Source: Spirodela intermedia
Lineage: Eukaryota; Streptophyta; Magnoliopsida; Alismatales; Araceae
Direction of reading: 5' to 3'
Length of the DNA: 64,000 nt
NCBI GenBank assembly: GCA_902729315.2
Contig: LR746281.1
Location: 3,842,501 to 3,906,500, forward strand
Position numbers and translations under genes: made by a program. How positions within the stretch are numbered: position 1 is the stretch's first letter; every line of letters begins with the position of its first letter. Shown one piece after another: positions 58,589-64,000 of the stretch. The notes beneath the pieces were generated by a model. The model searched no databases. It saw only the letters and a program-made list of their open reading frames with translations, and was not told where the DNA came from.

Positions 58589-60146
58589 TGACGTGACTCA
58601 GTCGTTGTATATTAAATCACGCAAATATTAAATTTATAGAACTAGAAAATACGAATTTTTGGATATTTAGAAGTATTTCTAAATAAATATATCAATTATA
58701 ATTCAATAAAAATTCCAAAAATAGCAGTAATTTTCTAGGTCAATCACAGGATGTAATATAATATCTGATAATTATTCAGAATTTTTCTCAATGAATACGA
58801 GTTTCTTACGAATTTTATACTAGGAAATAAAAAGGAAATAAGGGTGCGGGCGTCAGGATGACGTCAGCGCCGGTGAACGCGAATCAGGCAGAAACAGAGT
58901 TCCGCCTAGTGATTCTTACGTAAGCGATTACAGATGACTTAATTTATCAAATTAAAATCTGTAAAAGCTGGAAGAATCGTAATTGAATGAAGTATAGTTT
59001 GGTAAATTAAAATCACACAAAGTATCACTAAATGAAGCGTAAATTAAATTGAAAGTAGGAAAACAGAGTTCCGGCATTGCGACGGCGATGCGTCGGCGAT
59101 GCACCGGAATCTTGAGTGTTCGGGAGGATCGTCGTGCAGTGTCCACGGCCTCAAAGGCTCTCCTTGGACAAAGACAATGTGGGCAATCTCTAGATCTTCT
59201 CGCGAAGTCTAGAGATCAATGAAGTGGGTCGTCGAATCATCTCCGGCGGCTGTCACCTGACGGAGAGGAGCTGGATGGAGGTAAGGTGCGTGTTAGGGAG
59301 CTTCATCCTCAAGTCCGCGCAGCAAGAGGAGGCTCTTCATCACATCTAGTACGCTCTCAAGAGGTAGCGACTGGTCTCCCGGCGGATCGTCCTCTTCCCG
59401 ACAACGGCTTGTTCGTCGATCAATCGGAGATGATTTACTCGATAGATTCACGATCCTTTTATTGCAAATCGTTCAGCAATTTTAGTAGCAATGCTCCGCG
59501 AATCGCATTGACGAGATTTTCGCCGATGATCCAGCGATTCTCGTTGCTTAATCCTTCACCGGCGATCTGCAGGAAAGTCGCGATAATCAGATAAAAATAT
59601 ATGAATTTTGACTCTGGGAGGATTCGAACCCGCGCCGGTTGCCCCGCCTCTTCTGAGGAAGGTGTGCGGGGGTTTAGTCCCACATCAGTTGTAAGCCGAG
59701 TTTTCGGGTGAATATATAGTAATGTTAGCTTTGTGAACAAAGTCACTTCTCTCGCGTGTACGACCACTCCTTGCCCCACAGCCGGCTGGTCACCAGTGAC
59801 GTGGAAGGGGAGTGGCAAATGCGCGTGCCCTGTTGGTCCCCAAGCCAAGCCGCGAGCAGGGGCTCGAGCGGCTTACTCCCCAACTGCGCTTCCGACCCGC
59901 TTGCAGGCCTGACTGGCCAGCGGATTCCCCCATTTTTGCAATATTTTTATTTTTATTTGTTCTTCAATTATCTCAAAAGTAAGACTGTAAAAATCGTATA
60001 AAATCACATAATTACCCAAAAATTCACGTTAATCAATTGAAAACCAAAAATCATTCTTTAACACAAATATAAGTTTATTTATCATGAGTTAAGGCTAAAA
60101 CTATATTATTTACTAATTATTAACTCATGATAATGAAGACTTATCA
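58589..60146 (-). repeat. solo Athila LTR with perfect target duplication
   Basis: 1558 bp, TGACGTGACTCAG...GACTTATCA, flanked by ATAAA (58584-58588) and ATAAA (60147-60151). It lacks about 30 bp of the AT-rich arm near 58830 and one of the two GGCTGTCAC blocks near 59260. The USE box has one mutation (CACATCAG). Confidence 0.92.
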
Positions 60147-60442
60147 ATAAACAAGTACTATGAAATTCTAAGAAAAATAGAGCTTAAAAAAAATCAAACA
60201 GAATAAATAAAAACCATGGGTTGTTTCCCATGCAGCGCTGAATTTAATGTCTTCAGCTAGACAACTCTTAGATCATATAAGATGATCTATGGCCATCAAA
60301 ATATATTTGTATCCCAAGGTAAGTTTCATGATATTCTTTTTCAGATTTAGCATAAATTTATATACTTCATATATATACCTTGGCATACTTTTAGCCAAAA
60401 CAAAATGGAAATTAACAAAAAAAATTCCCAAAAATAATATTT

Positions 60443-62760
60443 TCATTTTGGAAAGAATCTTTTCTTATTTCTATCTTGTTTTGTAAGGCTCTCATTCATT
60501 AATAAATACTTTCTATTAATAGACCATAAAATGTGATTAGGCCATACAATTTTTGAATTAGCTCTTACCCAATCTAATTGTTTTTCATCTAAATTGATAT
60601 CTCTAATTCTTCCATTCATCCATTCATCCATTTCTTAATGTCTTCTTTTATTTGCATAATCTTCCCCTACTCTATTTTATCTTCTATACATATTTGTTCC
60701 ATTTGTGAGGAGTAAAATATTTCAAGCTTAAAAGTAATTCTAATGGGCTGTGGGTTTTGAAGGATGGAAGGATTGCCTTCTTTAATCTCAGATCTAATGA
60801 ATTCAGTAAAATTCAAATTTTCTCCTCTAAAATTATCTCTATATTCATATCCATTATTTTCGTTTCTCCCCATTAGTTGAATCAACTCTTTTTCTAGCTT
60901 TTTGTTTCTCAACTCATCAAATTCTTCATCTTCCCAAGAGCTATCTTTTAATTTTGGTATATGATATACATCATCATTCTCACAATCAACATCCATGGCT
61001 GCAAAATTATGATTAGACTCATTAATTTTGTCTCCTACGTCTCCCAAATCAGCTAATTTTTCCTCACCTGAAATATGTTCTTCTTCATTTCTGTCTTTAC
61101 TCCCTTCTACTAAAATTTAAATGATTTTTTCATGATCAGCTACTATTTCTTCATCTAAGGGCTCTTTCTCCTCATCATCCTCACTATATTCATTCATCAA
61201 TTGTGAGCAATAAATGATTTTATTCAAGTTTTCTGCTACTATATTTTCGGCCTTAATATTCTTATTTACTTCTAATGGATCATCAATTTCTTCTAATAAT
61301 TAGAAATAAGGATCAAGTAAAATATTCTCACTCAATGTATTCACTATCCTAACATTTTCATTTCGTGGATTTTTTTCTAAATTTATCCAACTAGACTCTT
61401 CTTGCTGAAATCCTATTGTTAGATAGTTTCTTGAATTTTCTATGGGCTGACTAGGTAGCTGTCCCTCTTCTCTCTTATCTCCAAGAGCTTCTATAATTTA
61501 TTTCTGGTGCAGCATCATTTGATTCATAATTTGTTGCATCATTTGGCTCATTTGCTGCATCATTTCCATATCATCAGGTTGGATTTGAGAGGACTGATTT
61601 TTCTGAAATCTATGTTCCTATTTTGGACGAAATTTAAAATGTGAATTGGATCTAAGTGTGTCTGAATTTTGAATATTATTTGGGTTTCTCCATGAAAAAT
61701 TATTCCCCCAATTAGGATTATAAGAATTAGAAAAATATTCTCTATTTTTACTAAAATTGTGGGGTACCTACAGTTATTCTTCCCTATGATGATATTGAAA
61801 TTCGAAATGATCATTTTCACCCTACATAAGACATGTACTATTTGAATTAAATTGAGGGTTAAGAGGCTTTCTAATATTGTCAATAAGTAAATTAATTTTT
61901 TCTAATTTTGATTAATATGATTAACCTCATTTTTAAGTTTAGAATCATCATCATGATGCAATTCATAAATTATTCTCTTCTTGTCCTTGTCATATAATTC
62001 AAAAGAGGCTTAATCTCTAGAATTTTCTCTTAAATTCTCATAAAGACTGTAAATCTCATTAGGAGTTTTCTCCATAAAAGCTCCTCCATATATAGAGTCA
62101 ACCATATTTCTATGTTGTTCTAATAATCCATCATAAAAAATTCTATTGAGCTGCCACTTGGGTATAACATGATGAGAACACTTTCTTAGTAAATCTTTGA
62201 ATATTTCTCATGTCTCATGTAAAGTTTCTCTTGGTCTTTGAGAAAAACTCCATATATGTTTTCTCATATTTTGAGTTTTTCCTAAGGGATAAAATTTTTG
62301 AAGAAAAGCCTGTTCTATGTCTTTCCAGCTAGTTAATTCTCTATCTAATGTGGATAGCCAATGACTAGCTTTGTCCCTAAGTATATGAGAGAATAATTTC
62401 ATCTTATTAATTTTCGGTGTAACTTGAGGAAGATTAACTAAATCACAGACCATATGAAATTTTGAAATGATGAGGTTCCTCTAAAGGCAATCTATGAAAA
62501 TTAGGGAGTATTTGAAAATTTTTTAGATTTATTTCGAATCTAACAGTGGGTGCTAATGGAACTCTAATATTGGATGCTCTTTGAAATGAATACGGGATAC
62601 AATAATTTTTCATAGCCATAGGATTGTTCTCAGTTTGACCTGTACTTCCTTCAGGATCCATCAAAATTAATTTTTCTTTCAGATTTTTATTTTTGAATGA
62701 AATAATGAAAGGATTTTCTAGCCTTGGATGCAAGGATCTTCTACCATGCATAAAAATCAA
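60443..62760 (-). pseudogene. gag and accessory ORF of element D
   Basis: Gag pieces: 62443-62760 (MIFMHGRRSLHPRL, MDPEGSTGQTENN), 62208-62453 (LPQVTPKINKMKLFSHILRD), 61560-61883. Accessory ORF pieces: 60667-61047 (SSWEDEEFDELRNKKLEKEL) and 60443-60631 (WPNHILWSINRKYLLMNESL). It has more stops and small indels than element E, and no pol sequence lies between. The 61750-61800 stretch shares CCTATGATGATATTG with element B but not with E, so D and B are closer kin. Confidence 0.75.
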
Positions 62761-62961
62761 TAAATTTGAAGGAAAAAGTTAGTAATTGTTACCCTCCTTC
62801 AGGATGCTCCAGTCCTTGCCTTACTTCTTTTCATTTTCTTTTTCTAAAAAAATCAGTAAAAAGAAAATAAAATAAAAGTTCAATTTTTTTGTGTACTCTA
62901 AGAGAAAAATAGAAAAATACTAAATATTATGCAATACATCCTCAACAACAGCACCAAAATT

Positions 62962-63783
62962 TGACATAACTCAGTCATTGTATATTAAATTTATAAAACT
63001 AGAAAATATAAATTTTTGGATATTTAAAAGTATTTCTGAATAAATATATCAATTATAATTCAATAAAACTTCCAAAAATAGCAATTTTTCAAATCAATCA
63101 TAGAGATGTAATATAATATCTGGTAATTATTCAGAATTTTTCTCAATGAATATAATTTTCTATGAATTTTATACTAGGAAATAAAAAGGAAATATATTTA
63201 AAATTCATAAAAAAGAAAAATAAGGGTGCAGATGTTAGGATGACATCAACACTTGACAAACGTGAATCAACGAGAAATAAAGTTCTGCCTAGTGATTCTT
63301 ACGTAAGTGATTACAAATGGTTTAATTGATCAAATTAAGATCTATAAATACTAGAAGAATCGTAATAGAACAAAGTATATTTTGGTAAATTAAAATCACA
63401 AAAACTCTCACTAAATGAAACGTAAAGTAAGTCAAAAGCAGGAAAAAAGAGTTCTAGCATCGCGACAGTAATATGTCAGTGATGCACTAGAATCTTGAGT
63501 GTTTGAGAGGATCGATGCGTAGTGTCCACAGCCTCGAAGGCTCTCTTTGGACAAAGACGACGTGGGCAATCTTTTGATCTTCTCGCAAAGTCTAGAGATT
63601 AATGAAATGGGTCATCGAGTCATCTCTAGCGGCTGTCACCAGATGGAGTAGAAAAACGATAGCTTTATAGCTCTTCGACGGCTGTCACCCAACGGAGAGG
63701 AGCTGGATGGAGGTGGGGCACATGTCAGGGAGCTTCATCCTCAAGTTTGCGCAGCAAGAGGAGGCTCTTCATCGCATCTGGTA
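62962..63783 (-). repeat. partial 5' LTR of element D (left arm of a head-to-head pair)
   Basis: TGACATAACTCAG... to CGCATCTGGTA, where a plus-strand LTR begins. The breakpoint is the same LTR base as at 30333. Confidence 0.8.
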
Positions 63784-64000
63784 TTTTTATCTGATTATCG
63801 CGACTTTCCTGCAGATCGCCGGTGAAGGATTAAGCAACAAGAATCGCTAGATCATTGGCGAAAATCTCGTCAACGCGATTCGCGGAGCATTGCTACTAAA
63901 ATTGCTGAATGATTCGCGATAAAAGGATCGCGAATCCATCGAGTAAATCATCTTCGATTGATCGACGAACAAGCCGTCGTCGGGAAGAGGACGATCCGCT
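63784..64000 (+). repeat. Athila LTR fragment (right arm, runs off the window)
   Basis: Starts TTTTTATCTGATTATCGCGAC and follows the LTR core with hairpin 1 intact (about 63909-63934) to the window end. Confidence 0.8.

Larger units (their letters stand above)
57237..63783 (-). mobile_element. gag-only Athila derivative D (3' end missing)
   Basis: Minus strand: partial 5' LTR (62962-63783), PBS (62939-62956, minus strand TGGTGCTGTTGTTGAGGA), gag and accessory ORF (60443-62760), and 3' noncoding region (57237-58588) with the second PPT-like 12-mer at 58360-58371. A solo LTR (58589-60146) interrupts it. The PPT and 3' LTR are missing at the 57236 junction. Confidence 0.82.

Overview
The window is nuclear DNA from a flowering plant. 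It is a nest of degraded LTR retrotransposons around one intact host gene. A monocot is the likelier source, because the gene is intronless, very rich in G/C at third codon positions, and closest by eye to grass agmatine/putrescine hydroxycinnamoyltransferases. That assignment is an inference. There are no prokaryotic features, no rRNA and no canonical tRNA genes.

One Ty3/gypsy family of the Athila type dominates. Its LTRs are about 1.64 kb (a long subfamily is about 1.72 kb), with TG...CA ends, a primer-binding site matching tRNA-Asp and a polypurine tract AGTTGGGGGGTG. It occurs in two forms. The autonomous form has gag, protease, RT, RNase H and integrase: element A at 1-6972 on the minus strand, and element C from 37471 on the plus strand. 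The gag-only form has pol replaced by an unrecognised acidic-then-basic reading frame: B at 6973-10452 (+), E at 47952-55523 (-) and D at 57237-63783 (-). Solo or partial LTRs of the family lie throughout. Three have perfect 5-bp target duplications.

Layout. 1-12850: A inserted in B, then a copia fragment and a second 3' end of B type. 12851-17873: low-information DNA with a solo LTR, a copia RT scrap and an old LTR fragment. 17874-20448: a copia element with an inverted internal segment. 20449-26182: the only mostly transposon-free island, holding a 382-bp direct duplication, a G-box, a TATA box and a complete BAHD acyltransferase gene (24613-25950, +). 26183-29542: a second copia element. 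29543-37206: LTR chimeras and a second gypsy family interrupted by a solo LTR. 37471-57236: element C, carrying a foreign insert with a 302-bp tandem repeat, an internally deleted LTR, and a long LTR that itself contains the complete element E. 57237-64000: element D with a solo LTR inside it and a head-to-head LTR at the right edge.

The observations most worth testing are three. First, several LTR copies carry on their antisense strand a plant snRNA-type promoter (USE, 25 bp, TATATA) followed by about 190 structured GC-rich bases ending in a T-run. Second, the gag-only elements share a reading frame fused to gag that I cannot assign. Third, an exact copy of the polypurine tract is kept about 1.2 kb upstream of the real one.
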